A DNA stretch of 13,026 nt from Bacillota bacterium. GTDB taxonomy: Bacteria > Bacillota_I > Bacilli_A > ML615J-28 > CAG-698. A model generated the notes under the pieces. It was not told the DNA's origin. It ran no database searches and saw only the letters and a list, made by a program, of their open reading frames with translations. A program made the position numbers and the translations under genes. The DNA lies in contig JAEZSA010000061.1 in assembly GCA_023422115.1 (NCBI GenBank), positions 1 to 13,026 on the forward strand, written 5' to 3'. This document shows positions 7,209 to 13,026 of this stretch, piece after piece (the first letter of the stretch is position 1; each line of letters starts with the position of its first letter).

Positions 7209-8288
7209 ATGGAAAAAAGACGATTTGTTGTGATTGGTGATCTACCTGTTGGTCATTTCAATCACATTTGTGATGTTCCTGGTGTGCTTGTTGGTCATTA
7301 TTCAGTACATAGCAATACACATCATACGGGAGTGACAGCTATTTTACCTCACGATGGAAATCTTTTTCGTGATAAAGTAAAGGCAGGTTCTCATGTTTTT
7401 AATGGCTTTGGTAAGTCCATTGGTATAATGCAAATCGAAGAATTAGGGATGATAGAAACGCCAATTCTATTAACAAATACATTAAATGTCGGCAAAGTAA
7501 GTGATAGTTTGATTACTTATATGTTGCAAGATAATAAAGAAATAGGAGTTACAACGGGAACGATTAATCCCCTTGTTCTTGAGTGTAATGATGGTCGACT
7601 AAATCATATTCAAGAGCGAATTTTAAGTGATGAGGCAGTTGTTACGGCTATTAACACGGCAAAACAAGATGTTCAACAAGGAAGTATTGGTGCTGGTAGT
7701 GGCATGATTTGCCATGGCTTAAAAGGTGGAATTGGTTCTTCATCGCGAGAAATTATCTTTGATAATCAAAAATATCATGTGGGTGTTTTGGTTAACACTA
7801 ATTTTGGCGCTTCTAATTCAAAATCGCTTCTTTTTAAAGGAAGAGCAATAGGTGAAAATATTTACAATCGTAATAAAACAAAAAATGAGGATGACAAAGG
7901 ATCGATTATTGTTGTCATTGCAACAGATATTCCCCTTGAGAGTAGACAACTAAATAGAGTATCAAAGCGTGCTGCCTTAGGAATTGCACGAACTGGTTCT
8001 TTTGCTGGGAATGGAAGTGGCGATATCATGATTGCCTTTAGTACGGCTAATCGATCACAACATTTTGCAAATAGTTGTATCGAAAAGTATGAAATGCTTC
8101 GTGATGATTCCTTAGAAAAGGTTTTTAAAGCAGTTGTTTATGCAACTGAAGAAGCAATTCTTAATTCCATGCTGTACAGTCCAAGTACAACTGGCTATCT
8201 AACAACAGCAAAATCAATCAATGAGTATCAAATGTTATATCAAGATTTGTTAATGGATGAGGGTGATTCGTCAAATGAAAAAATATAA
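7209..8288 (+). CDS. P1-family (S58, DmpA-like) self-processing aminopeptidase/amidase
   Basis: A 359-residue soluble protein. P1-family enzymes (DmpA, BapA) are N-terminal nucleophile hydrolases that cut themselves into two chains and release N-terminal residues, some accepting D-residues or beta-amino acids. Family motifs in order: HICDVPGVLVGHYSV (about 19-33), TGVTAILP (40-47), the VGKVSDSL stretch at about 94-101, GAGSGMICHGLKGGIGSSSR (161-180), VGVLVNTNFG (191-200). Then comes KGSIIVVIATDIPL, in which autocleavage is expected between G231 and S232, S232 becoming the nucleophile; followed by RAALGIARTGSFAGNGSGD. The fold recalls ornithine acetyltransferase ArgJ, but these motifs match P1 better. 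No signal peptide is evident, so cytoplasmic. Its last 14 bases overlap the start of the racemase. Exact substrates cannot be read from sequence. Confidence 0.92.
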   Translation: MEKRRFVVIGDLPVGHFNHICDVPGVLVGHYSVHSNTHHTGVTAILPHDGNLFRDKVKAGSHVFNGFGKSIGIMQIEELGMIETPILLTNTLNVGKVSDSLITYMLQDNKEIGVTTGTINPLVLECNDGRLNHIQERILSDEAVVTAINTAKQDVQQGSIGAGSGMICHGLKGGIGSSSREIIFDNQKYHVGVLVNTNFGASNSKSLLFKGRAIGENIYNRNKTKNEDDKGSIIVVIATDIPLESRQLNRVSKRAALGIARTGSFAGNGSGDIMIAFSTANRSQHFANSCIEKYEMLRDDSLEKVFKAVVYATEEAILNSMLYSPSTTGYLTTAKSINEYQMLYQDLLMDEGDSSNEKI

Positions 8289-8988
8289 TTATGATTTGGG
8301 TATTATCGGAGGAATGGGACCAGCAGCAACCGCGGAAATCTTTCAAAGGATTGTGTCTAAAACAAAGGCAAGCAAAGATCAAGAACATATGCGCATTTGT
8401 CTTTTGAATAATACAATCATTCCTGATCGCAGTAAGTATCTACTAGAGCATGGCGACAATCCGCTTCCCTATCTTAAAAAGAATGTGAGACAGTTAATGA
8501 AACTAAGAGTAAAAAGCTTTATTATCGCTTGTAATACAGCTCATTATTTTATTGATAACTTGCATTATAACCATCGTAAAATGACTTTTTATAGTATTAT
8601 CGATGAAACAGTGGCGTATATTAAAACACATTTCCTAGACTATAAAGTATGCATACTTGCCACGAAAGGAACCGTAAACACAAAAGTTTATGCTCAAAAG
8701 CTCGATGAATTATCGATTCAGCAAATACGATTGAATGAAATTGAGCAAGAAAAAATGATGGCAGTTATTAATATGACCAAAGCTGGTTTACCGAAACAGG
8801 AGATATTTAAAACGTTAGAATCGGTTGTGGAGAACCTCAGTAAACAAGAAGAAAAATGTCTATTTGTCCTAGGATGTACAGAACTCTCTTTGTATAAAGC
8901 GGATTTATCTACCCGAGTTATTGTTATTGATGCAATGGATATTTTGATTGAAAAAGTGATAATGGCAAATAATTTTGAACTAAACTAA
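8275..8988 (+). CDS. Aspartate/glutamate racemase family protein
   Basis: A 237-residue cytoplasmic enzyme of the Asp/Glu/hydantoin racemase superfamily, which is PLP-independent and uses two cysteines as acid and base. Both are present: C86 in IIACNTAH and C201 in LGCTEL. The family-typical N-terminus LGIIGGMGPAATAEIF is at about 8-23. The NxxxxPDRS-like segment (NNTIIPDRS, 45-53) is the substrate-contact region of aspartate-racemase-like proteins. The chosen ATG at 8275 has a GAGGGTGA box eight bases upstream. An in-frame ATG at 8257 would add six residues, but it lies at the ribosome site and precedes the conserved start. It overlaps the peptidase by 14 bases, so the two are translationally coupled. 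Family likelihood favours aspartate racemase over MurI-type glutamate racemase, but substrate (Asp, Glu or another amino acid) is not certain. Confidence 0.9.
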   Translation: MKKYNYDLGIIGGMGPAATAEIFQRIVSKTKASKDQEHMRICLLNNTIIPDRSKYLLEHGDNPLPYLKKNVRQLMKLRVKSFIIACNTAHYFIDNLHYNHRKMTFYSIIDETVAYIKTHFLDYKVCILATKGTVNTKVYAQKLDELSIQQIRLNEIEQEKMMAVINMTKAGLPKQEIFKTLESVVENLSKQEEKCLFVLGCTELSLYKADLSTRVIVIDAMDILIEKVIMANNFELN

Positions 8989-9013
8989 AAAGCAAGGAAT
9001 ATTCTTGCTTTTT
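8987..9013 (+). terminator. Terminator after the racemase, overlapping its stop codon
   Basis: A 10-bp stem (AAAAAGCAAG, 8987-8996, with CTTGCTTTTT, 9004-9013) around a 7-base loop. The stem's 5' arm starts inside the TAA at 8986-8988. The symmetric A- and T-rich arms could make it bidirectional, but no leftward gene ends here. Confidence 0.8.
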
Positions 9014-9016
9014 GTA

Positions 9017-9045
9017 TTGTTCAAAACGAATTAATGTGTTAAAAT
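9017..9045 (+). promoter_or_regulatory. Promoter of the MFS transporter gene
   Basis: TTGTTC (9017-9022), 17 bp, TAAAAT (9040-9045). Initiation is predicted near 9052, giving a leader of about 55 bases that contains the palindrome at 9064-9077. A second possible -10 is CATAAT at 9051-9056. Confidence 0.6.
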
Positions 9046-9063
9046 GGGAACATAATATGCAAA

Positions 9064-9077
9064 GTAATTGCAATTAC
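9064..9077. promoter_or_regulatory. Perfect 14-bp palindrome GTAATTGCAATTAC, candidate operator
   Basis: The palindrome is self-complementary and lies downstream of the predicted start, before the ribosome site AAGGAGA. Outside it, CAAAGT (9060-9065) and ACTTTG (9084-9089) form a further, partly overlapping inverted repeat, so two alternative pairings are possible. A repressor site fits this position; an RNA effect cannot be excluded. Confidence 0.4.
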
Positions 9078-9105
9078 AGTTTCACTTTGAAAGGAGAAGA
9101 ATTTA

Positions 9106-10599
9106 ATGAAATTAAATTCAAAAAAGATTTTTTGGGTTGGTTTTGCGTTTATGATTATTTGCCTATTCTGGCAAATTTATGACAACATTGTTGCTAAGAT
9201 GTTAATTAACTCTTTTGGTCTTGATCAATTTTGGTCAGGTGTCGTTTTAGCAATTGATAATGTATTGGCTTTATTTATGTTACCCCTATTTGGTGCATTA
9301 TCTGACAAAACCAAAACAAGATTTGGTAAGAGAACACCATACATATTTTTTGGTACTCTAGCGGCAGCTTTACTATTTATGGGTGTTGCAATTTTTGATA
9401 ATTTGCAACAAAAATCAGTTGAAGGTTATGGCATTCCCAATATTGTAGAAGTATTGGAAGAAGAAGACCCCAATTATGGTCTTTTCACATTCCGTGATGA
9501 AGTTTATGGTGATGAATCAGCAGGAACTTACGGAACCAAAGAAGCAGCAGCAACAGTAAGAGCTGCAGAAGTATTAGAATATACAAAGGATAATGTTTTA
9601 TACTTTATTCTCTTTATGGTCATATTATTATTTGTTTTAATTGCGATGGCAACATATCGAACGCCAGCAGTATCGTTGATGCCAGACGTTACTCCAAAAC
9701 CACTGCGGAGTAAGGCCAATGCCATTATTAATTTAATGGGAACAGCCGGAGGAATCATTGCTTTGGCTTATCCAATGGTACTAGCTAAATTTACAGATAG
9801 TTACATTGTTACATTTGCTGTTTTGGCATTATTAATGTTTATTTTCTTGGGCATTTTCTTGCTTAAGGTAAAAGAGCCAAAATTTGTTCAAGAAATGCAT
9901 GAAGATTCGATTAAATATGGGATTGAAGTGGAAACAACTTCACCTGAAGAGGATAAAGAGCCAGATATGGCTCCCGATGTAAAGAAAAGTTTTTATTTGA
10001 TTCTTGCATCAATTATTTTTTGGTTTATGGCCTATAATGCAGCTACTAGTAAGTTTTCAGTGTTTGCTGAAGATGCCCTAAATATGGGATATAATATTCC
10101 TCTACTAATTGCACAAGGAGCAGCTGTTGTTTCTTACATTCCCATTGGTATTATTGCCAGTAAACATGGGCGTAAACGTACGATTCTTGCTGGAATCATC
10201 ATTTTATTCGCTGCCTTTGTCATAGGTTCTATTGTAGCCTTTACAAAAACCAAACCGTTGATTTATGCAACAATGGGAATTGCTGGTATTGGTTGGGCTA
10301 CCATTAATGTCAACTCATATCCAATGGTTGTTGAAATGTCAAAAGAAGGTAATATTGGTAAATATACGGGCTACTATTATACCGCATCCATGTTTGCTCA
10401 AATTATCACACCAATGCTTTCTGGTGCTTTAATGGCATTTGTGAATAATAATGTTTCTGCGGGCTTTGGTTATCGCGTATTATTCCCTTATTGTGTTTTA
10501 TTCTGTATTATCGCCTTCATTACGATGAGTAGAGTCAAACATGGAGATTCGAAACCAATTCCGGTAAAAGCCATTGAAGCCTATGATGTAGATGATTAA
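9106..10599 (+). CDS. MFS transporter, SLC45/GPH-like
   Basis: A 497-residue inner-membrane carrier with about twelve helices. The first cytoplasmic loop carries GALSDKTKTRFGKRTPYI (about 63-80), the MFS signature in the form seen in SLC45-type and glycoside-pentoside-hexuronide-like sugar carriers. The second half has ASKHGRKRTI (about 349-358), its counterpart. SLMPDVTPKPLRSKANAI at about 190-207 also matches the SLC45-like pattern. Two features are unusual: an acidic segment of about 60 residues between helices (about 99-161), predicted outside, and a charged central cytoplasmic loop (about 260-300). AAGGAGAA precedes the ATG by eight bases. It has its own promoter and a downstream terminator, so it is a single-gene unit. 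Substrate unknown; sugars are the usual cargo of relatives, and a link to the peptidase-racemase operon upstream is possible but unproven. Confidence 0.85.
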   Translation: MKLNSKKIFWVGFAFMIICLFWQIYDNIVAKMLINSFGLDQFWSGVVLAIDNVLALFMLPLFGALSDKTKTRFGKRTPYIFFGTLAAALLFMGVAIFDNLQQKSVEGYGIPNIVEVLEEEDPNYGLFTFRDEVYGDESAGTYGTKEAAATVRAAEVLEYTKDNVLYFILFMVILLFVLIAMATYRTPAVSLMPDVTPKPLRSKANAIINLMGTAGGIIALAYPMVLAKFTDSYIVTFAVLALLMFIFLGIFLLKVKEPKFVQEMHEDSIKYGIEVETTSPEEDKEPDMAPDVKKSFYLILASIIFWFMAYNAATSKFSVFAEDALNMGYNIPLLIAQGAAVVSYIPIGIIASKHGRKRTILAGIIILFAAFVIGSIVAFTKTKPLIYATMGIAGIGWATINVNSYPMVVEMSKEGNIGKYTGYYYTASMFAQIITPMLSGALMAFVNNNVSAGFGYRVLFPYCVLFCIIAFITMSRVKHGDSKPIPVKAIEAYDVDD

Positions 10600-10604
10600 A
10601 ACGA

Positions 10605-10628
10605 TAAAAAAAACTACCTACGGGTAGT
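10605..10628 (-). terminator. Hairpin ACTACC-TACG-GGTAGT, leftward-reading terminator
   Basis: A 6-bp stem (10613-10618 with 10623-10628) closed by a TACG loop. On the plus-strand RNA this is a C(UACG)G loop, a stable UNCG tetraloop. Eight As at 10605-10612 give a T-run on the minus strand, so it can act as a backup terminator for leftward transcription from the HAD gene. Confidence 0.55.
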
Positions 10629-10630
10629 CA

Positions 10631-10663
10631 GAGCGTTGACAAAGTCAACGCTCACATTTTTTT
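10631..10663 (+). terminator. Terminator of the MFS transporter gene
   Basis: A perfect 10-bp GC-containing stem (GAGCGTTGAC, 10631-10640, with GTCAACGCTC, 10644-10653), a 3-base AAA loop, then ACA and seven Ts. It lies about 30 bases after the MFS stop. Confidence 0.9.
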
Positions 10664-10682
10664 GTTTACTAATTTTTACTAA

Positions 10683-10746
10683 GTGGGGATTTATTTCATA
10701 TATAGGCATTTGTGGGGATTTATTTCATATATAGGCATTTGTGGGG
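10683..10746. repeat. Exact 29-bp tandem repeat, two copies plus a third GTGGGG
   Basis: Copies at 10683-10711 and 10712-10740 are identical, each starting GTGGGGATTTATTTCAT and ending ATATATAGGCATTT. GTGGGG recurs at 10741-10746, exactly in phase, and again at 10782-10787. No protein is encoded. Such repeats with a TGTGGGG start recall multiple terminal repeats at the ends of IS21-type insertion sequences, but no transposase is present. It could also be a simple slippage repeat. Confidence 0.85.
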
Positions 10747-10789
10747 TATATTACTATAATATGCTTCTTTTTATATCTCGTGTGGGGAA

Positions 10790-10831
10790 AATAAAAAACT
10801 ACCTTTTTCTTAAAATACAAAAAGGTAGTTT
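10790..10831 (-). terminator. Terminator of the HAD phosphatase gene
   Basis: A 13-bp perfect stem (AAACTACCTTTTT, 10796-10808, with AAAAAGGTAGTTT, 10819-10831). The A-rich stretch at 10788-10798 gives the T-tail in the leftward direction. It lies about 30 bases past the HAD stop. Confidence 0.8.
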
Positions 10832-10843
10832 GTCATCAGTCTG

Positions 10844-10865
10844 ACTACCTACGGGTAGTTTTTAT
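10844..10865 (+). terminator. Second copy of the ACTACC-TACG-GGTAGT hairpin, rightward-reading
   Basis: The 16-base hairpin (10844-10859) is identical to that at 10613-10628, and here it is followed by TTTTTATTTT. It can stop rightward read-through past the MFS terminator into the antisense of the HAD gene. Confidence 0.55.
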
Positions 10866-11644
10866 TTTATAAACTTGCTCAGGTCTTTGACTGAATTGAC
10901 AATATAATCAGGTTTAATTGGAGACTCATCAATTGTTTTTTGTGTGCTTTCACCACTTAATACACAAATCGTTGTTGTTTTTGCATGATATCCAGCTAGG
11001 ATGTCGGTATAAATTCGATCACCAATTACCGCGATATTTTCATTTTTCACGTTCATCTTTTCAGCAAGAAGGGTAATCATATACGGACTAGGTTTACCGA
11101 TATAGGTTGGAGTTTTTTTGGTTGCAACACTTAGCATGTGACATATACTTCCACAATCGGGAACGTAACGATGATTGGCTATTGGACACACTAAATCACA
11201 ATTAGTTGCCAGAAAAATTGCTCCGTCATCAAGAAATTGACAGGCTTTTTCCAACTTTTGATAGGTCAATTCCCGATCATAACCAACAACTACAATATCG
11301 GGATTTTCTTCAACAAAAACAACATCATAGCATTTTAATTCCTCTTCTAGAGATTTTGTTCCAAGAAAATATACTGTTTTATGAGGATAGTTGGCCTTTA
11401 AAAATTCTCCCATGGCCATCCCTGAAGTAAACAGATTGTCTTCTTGGCAAGGAATATTAAGATGGTTTAATTTATCTAAATATGCCTTTTTACTTTTAGA
11501 AGAATTGTTTGTCATAAAGACGTATTTTTTCTTTGCTGCAATAATAGCATTAATAAAATCAATAGAACCATCAAATAAATCATTATCGAGATAAATCGTC
11601 CCATCCATATCGAGAAGGAAGAGTTCAATTTTACTGAAATCCAT
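10862..11644 (-). CDS. HAD-superfamily subclass IIA (NagD-like) sugar/nucleotide phosphatase
   Basis: A 260-residue cytoplasmic hydrolase. HAD motifs in order: LDMDGT with nucleophile D12 and acid/base D14; MTNNSS (motif II, T45), the NagD-type sequence; the lysine of YIGKPSPYM (motif III); GDRIYTDILAG (motif IV, metal-binding acids). The cap between motifs II and III contains DIVVVGYDRELTYQKL and ATNCD, as in NagD/AraL-type C2-capped members. Known members dephosphorylate p-nitrophenyl phosphate, nucleotides, sugar phosphates or glycerol phosphate; the substrate here is unknown. I chose ATG at 11644 because it follows an AGGTG box by six bases and fits the family start. An in-frame GTG at 11653 coincides with that box and is less likely. 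It has its own leftward promoter and shares its upstream region with the second CvpA-like gene. Confidence 0.92.
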   Translation of the reverse strand: MDFSKIELFLLDMDGTIYLDNDLFDGSIDFINAIIAAKKKYVFMTNNSSKSKKAYLDKLNHLNIPCQEDNLFTSGMAMGEFLKANYPHKTVYFLGTKSLEEELKCYDVVFVEENPDIVVVGYDRELTYQKLEKACQFLDDGAIFLATNCDLVCPIANHRYVPDCGSICHMLSVATKKTPTYIGKPSPYMITLLAEKMNVKNENIAVIGDRIYTDILAGYHAKTTTICVLSGESTQKTIDESPIKPDYIVNSVKDLSKFIK

Positions 11645-11666
11645 AATTAACACCTCATGTTATGGT

Positions 11667-11695
11667 ATTTTATCATTTTTATGAAATAATGTCAA
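11667..11695 (-). promoter_or_regulatory. Promoter of the HAD phosphatase gene
   Basis: Reading leftwards: a consensus TTGACA (11695-11690), 17 bp, TAAAAT (11672-11667). Predicted initiation is near 11660, within the ATGTTAT motif at 11657-11663. Confidence 0.8.
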
Positions 11696-11700
11696 AAAGA

Positions 11701-11746
11701 ATATTTTTATAACATATTTACAAATATTTTTATAACATATTTACAA
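11701..11746. repeat. 23-bp tandem direct repeat in the divergent promoter region
   Basis: Two identical copies, 11701-11723 and 11724-11746, starting ATATTTTTATAACA and ending TATTTACAA. Each holds one ATAACAT motif and one TTTACA box. The second TTTACA serves as the -35 box of the promoter of the CvpA-like gene at 11806. The 23-bp period is about two helical turns, so both ATAACAT motifs face nearly the same side. Confidence 0.9.
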
Positions 11747-11768
11747 ATAAAAAAAGGTATGTTATAAT
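11740..11768 (+). promoter_or_regulatory. Promoter of the second CvpA-like gene
   Basis: TTTACA (11740-11745), 17 bp, perfect TATAAT (11763-11768). It is followed by a 37-base leader with AAGGAGAG eight bases before the ATG at 11806. Confidence 0.8.
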
Positions 11769-11805
11769 TTGTTTGTCTTTAAGAAGGACATAAGGAGAGA
11801 AATAA

Positions 11806-13026
11806 ATGGGTGGTATCATCAATCTAGATAGTAGTACTATCATCAAAACATTGGATTACCTTGTTATTGCAATCTTTGCAATAAGCGTGATATCGGGATT
11901 TGTAAAAGGCATGTTTAAAACTACGTACAACTTAATTGTTTTTATTGGATTAATGTTGTTAGGATGGTTTTTAATGCCAGCGATCATTGAATTCCTTTTA
12001 GATTATAATTTTTCTTCATTTAATTTGAGTATCAATGGTAGTGCTTTAACTACAATTAGAGAAACACTTCCAGTAATTGTTGGAAGTATGGATGCAACCA
12101 TTGGTTCTTTGATGGTTGAGGGAACAGAAACGTATAATTTAGTATTTGCCTTGGCATTTTCTGCTTTTCGATTAATCCTCATGCTCGTTTGGTTAATATT
12201 AACGTTGACTGTATTTAAGTTTGTATTTTGGATTATATATTTAATCATTCGCCCAAGAAGAAAAGACGCACAGGGAAATATCAAGAAGAAAAGTTTTGCT
12301 TCCCGTTTTGGCGGAGCAGTGATGGGAGGAGCATTCGCTTTCATCATCACGGTGTTAGTTGCCATTCCTTTTGCTGGATTGACTTCCATTGGGAATAGCT
12401 TTGGCGCAATTGCTGGCAATGAAACGGAAGTTAGTTATCATTTTAAAGCGGCAACAACCAATGGATATCTTTTCCTTGAAGAAGAACCAGAAGATCCACT
12501 TGCAGAATTTCAAGAAGTGTTTAATTTTATGTCACAGTTTAGAGGGGATTCCCTATTAGGCCAAATTGGTGGAATTGGTGGTTCTGAGGATGGAGAAAAA
12601 TCGAGTATTGATGAAGCCTTGTTTGATCAATTACTAGAATTTAAATATGGCGATGTGCAAGTTGAATTACGTCAAGAAATAAAAACAATGGCATCAGCAT
12701 ATGTACAAATATATAATGCGACTGGTGGTATTATTAATATGAATACCATTTCTAATCTAGACACCGCAGTTCTTGATTCAGTTCTTGGAAAAATTTCTGA
12801 ATTACAAATATTAAATGTCATTGCACCTGTTGCAATTGAATATGTTGGTAATAATGAAGACATTATCGGTGAATTGAGCGAAGCTGGATTAAGTCAAGAG
12901 GACATCGCCCAAATCATTGAAGATGTTAAAAAGATTGATATTGCTGCGGAAATAGGCACAATAGCCAGTGCGGTTGTTGATTTAGGTAAAAGTGGTCTCT
13001 TTGATGAACAACCAGAGGGAGAAGAA
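11806..13026 (+). CDS. Second CvpA-like membrane protein with large ectodomain, C-terminus cut by window edge
   Basis: Open from an ATG at 11806 to the last base: 407 residues visible, no stop. AAGGAGAG precedes the start by eight bases. Four predicted helices at about 17-37, 43-63, 113-147 and 168-192, with a turn GFVKGMFKTTYNLI and a basic loop RPRRKDAQGNIKKK (about 149-162), place both ends outside. The match to the protein at 3686-7096 is clear in the membrane part: GW-FL-P after helix 2, IVFIGLMLLGWFL against IVFVGLLVLGWFL. It continues into the ectodomain: VELRQEIKTMASAYVQIYNATGGIN-like text and SELQILNVIAPVAIEYV, against SELDLIGVAIPVGVEYL. An acidic, glycine-rich insert (about 246-265) is private to this copy. 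Function unknown. It is divergent from the HAD gene and has its own promoter with repeat-bearing upstream sequence. Its true length is not visible. Confidence 0.8.
   Translation, partial: MGGIINLDSSTIIKTLDYLVIAIFAISVISGFVKGMFKTTYNLIVFIGLMLLGWFLMPAIIEFLLDYNFSSFNLSINGSALTTIRETLPVIVGSMDATIGSLMVEGTETYNLVFALAFSAFRLILMLVWLILTLTVFKFVFWIIYLIIRPRRKDAQGNIKKKSFASRFGGAVMGGAFAFIITVLVAIPFAGLTSIGNSFGAIAGNETEVSYHFKAATTNGYLFLEEEPEDPLAEFQEVFNFMSQFRGDSLLGQIGGIGGSEDGEKSSIDEALFDQLLEFKYGDVQVELRQEIKTMASAYVQIYNATGGIINMNTISNLDTAVLDSVLGKISELQILNVIAPVAIEYVGNNEDIIGELSEAGLSQEDIAQIIEDVKKIDIAAEIGTIASAVVDLGKSGLFDEQPEGEE

Larger units (their letters stand above)
11657..11767. promoter_or_regulatory. Four ATAACAT/ATGTTAT motifs flanking the divergent promoters, candidate operators
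   Basis: ATGTTAT at 11657-11663 and 11759-11765, ATAACAT at 11709-11715 and 11732-11738. The pair TTATAACATA (11730-11739) and TATGTTATAA (11758-11767) is a perfect 10-bp inverted repeat. Its two arms bracket the 17-bp promoter spacer and cover the -10 box. The outermost motif sits at the predicted start of the HAD transcript. This is an arrangement expected of a shared repressor, but AT-rich sequence makes chance matches more likely. Confidence 0.4.

Noticed and set aside
8257..8274. Upstream ATG for the racemase
   Set aside because: It would put the start at the ribosome binding site and add residues absent from the conserved LGIIGGMGP start.
10683..10787. CRISPR array
   Set aside because: The 29-bp copies are directly adjacent with no unique spacers between them, and no cas gene is present.
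11206..11594. Two plus-strand frames inside the HAD gene
   Set aside because: They overlap the conserved HAD frame; no start signals and no recognisable product.
12003..12419. 138-codon minus-strand frame
   Set aside because: Antisense to the second CvpA-like gene; its membrane-like appearance is the complement of hydrophobic codons.
1492..13026. TGA read as tryptophan (mycoplasma code 4)
   Set aside because: All frames are intact with TGA as stop, tryptophans are TGG, and no gene needs TGA read-through. No gene in the window ends in TGA either, which is compatible with a bias to TAA.

Overview
The window looks like chromosomal DNA from an AT-rich, low-GC Gram-positive-type bacterium (Bacillota or a Mycoplasmatota relative such as the Acholeplasma/Izemoplasma/Erysipelotrichia side; this is inference). 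Supporting signs are strong AGGAGA-type ribosome binding sites, classical sigma-A-like promoters, many T-tailed hairpin terminators and TAA-biased stops. The standard genetic code fits: every frame is intact with TGA read as stop, and all eight visible stop codons are TAA or TAG.

Layout. 1-1296 (minus strand): an ArsB/SLC13-type anion permease cut by the left edge, missing from a closed-ORF view because its stop lies outside. It is divergent from a plus-strand cluster at 1492-7096: pdxS and pdxT (pyridoxal 5'-phosphate synthase), a GNAT acetyltransferase, and an 1136-residue membrane-anchored protein with a CvpA-like four-helix N-terminus and a giant predicted extracellular part. I see no terminator inside this cluster; the first strong one is at 7110. 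7209-8988: an operon of a P1-family (S58, DmpA-like) self-processing aminopeptidase overlapping an Asp/Glu-type racemase. 9106-10599: an MFS/SLC45-like transporter with its own promoter and a palindrome in its leader. 10600-10861: a convergent intergenic region with two terminators for each direction and a 29-bp tandem repeat of possible mobile-element origin. 10862-11644 (minus): a NagD-type HAD-IIA phosphatase. 11806-13026 (plus, cut by the right edge): a second CvpA-like large protein, paralogous to the first.

How the parts fit. pdxS/pdxT make PLP from ribose 5-phosphate, glyceraldehyde 3-phosphate and glutamine. The peptidase/racemase pair suggests processing of small peptides or amides, including D-residues, followed by racemisation. 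The two CvpA-like proteins are the most novel content: a small, usually stand-alone membrane domain carries a repeat-rich ectodomain of hundreds of residues, twice within 13 kb. The second gene is controlled from a divergent promoter region with four copies of a 7-bp motif (ATAACAT or its complement), two of them in a 23-bp tandem duplication that also duplicates the -35 box.
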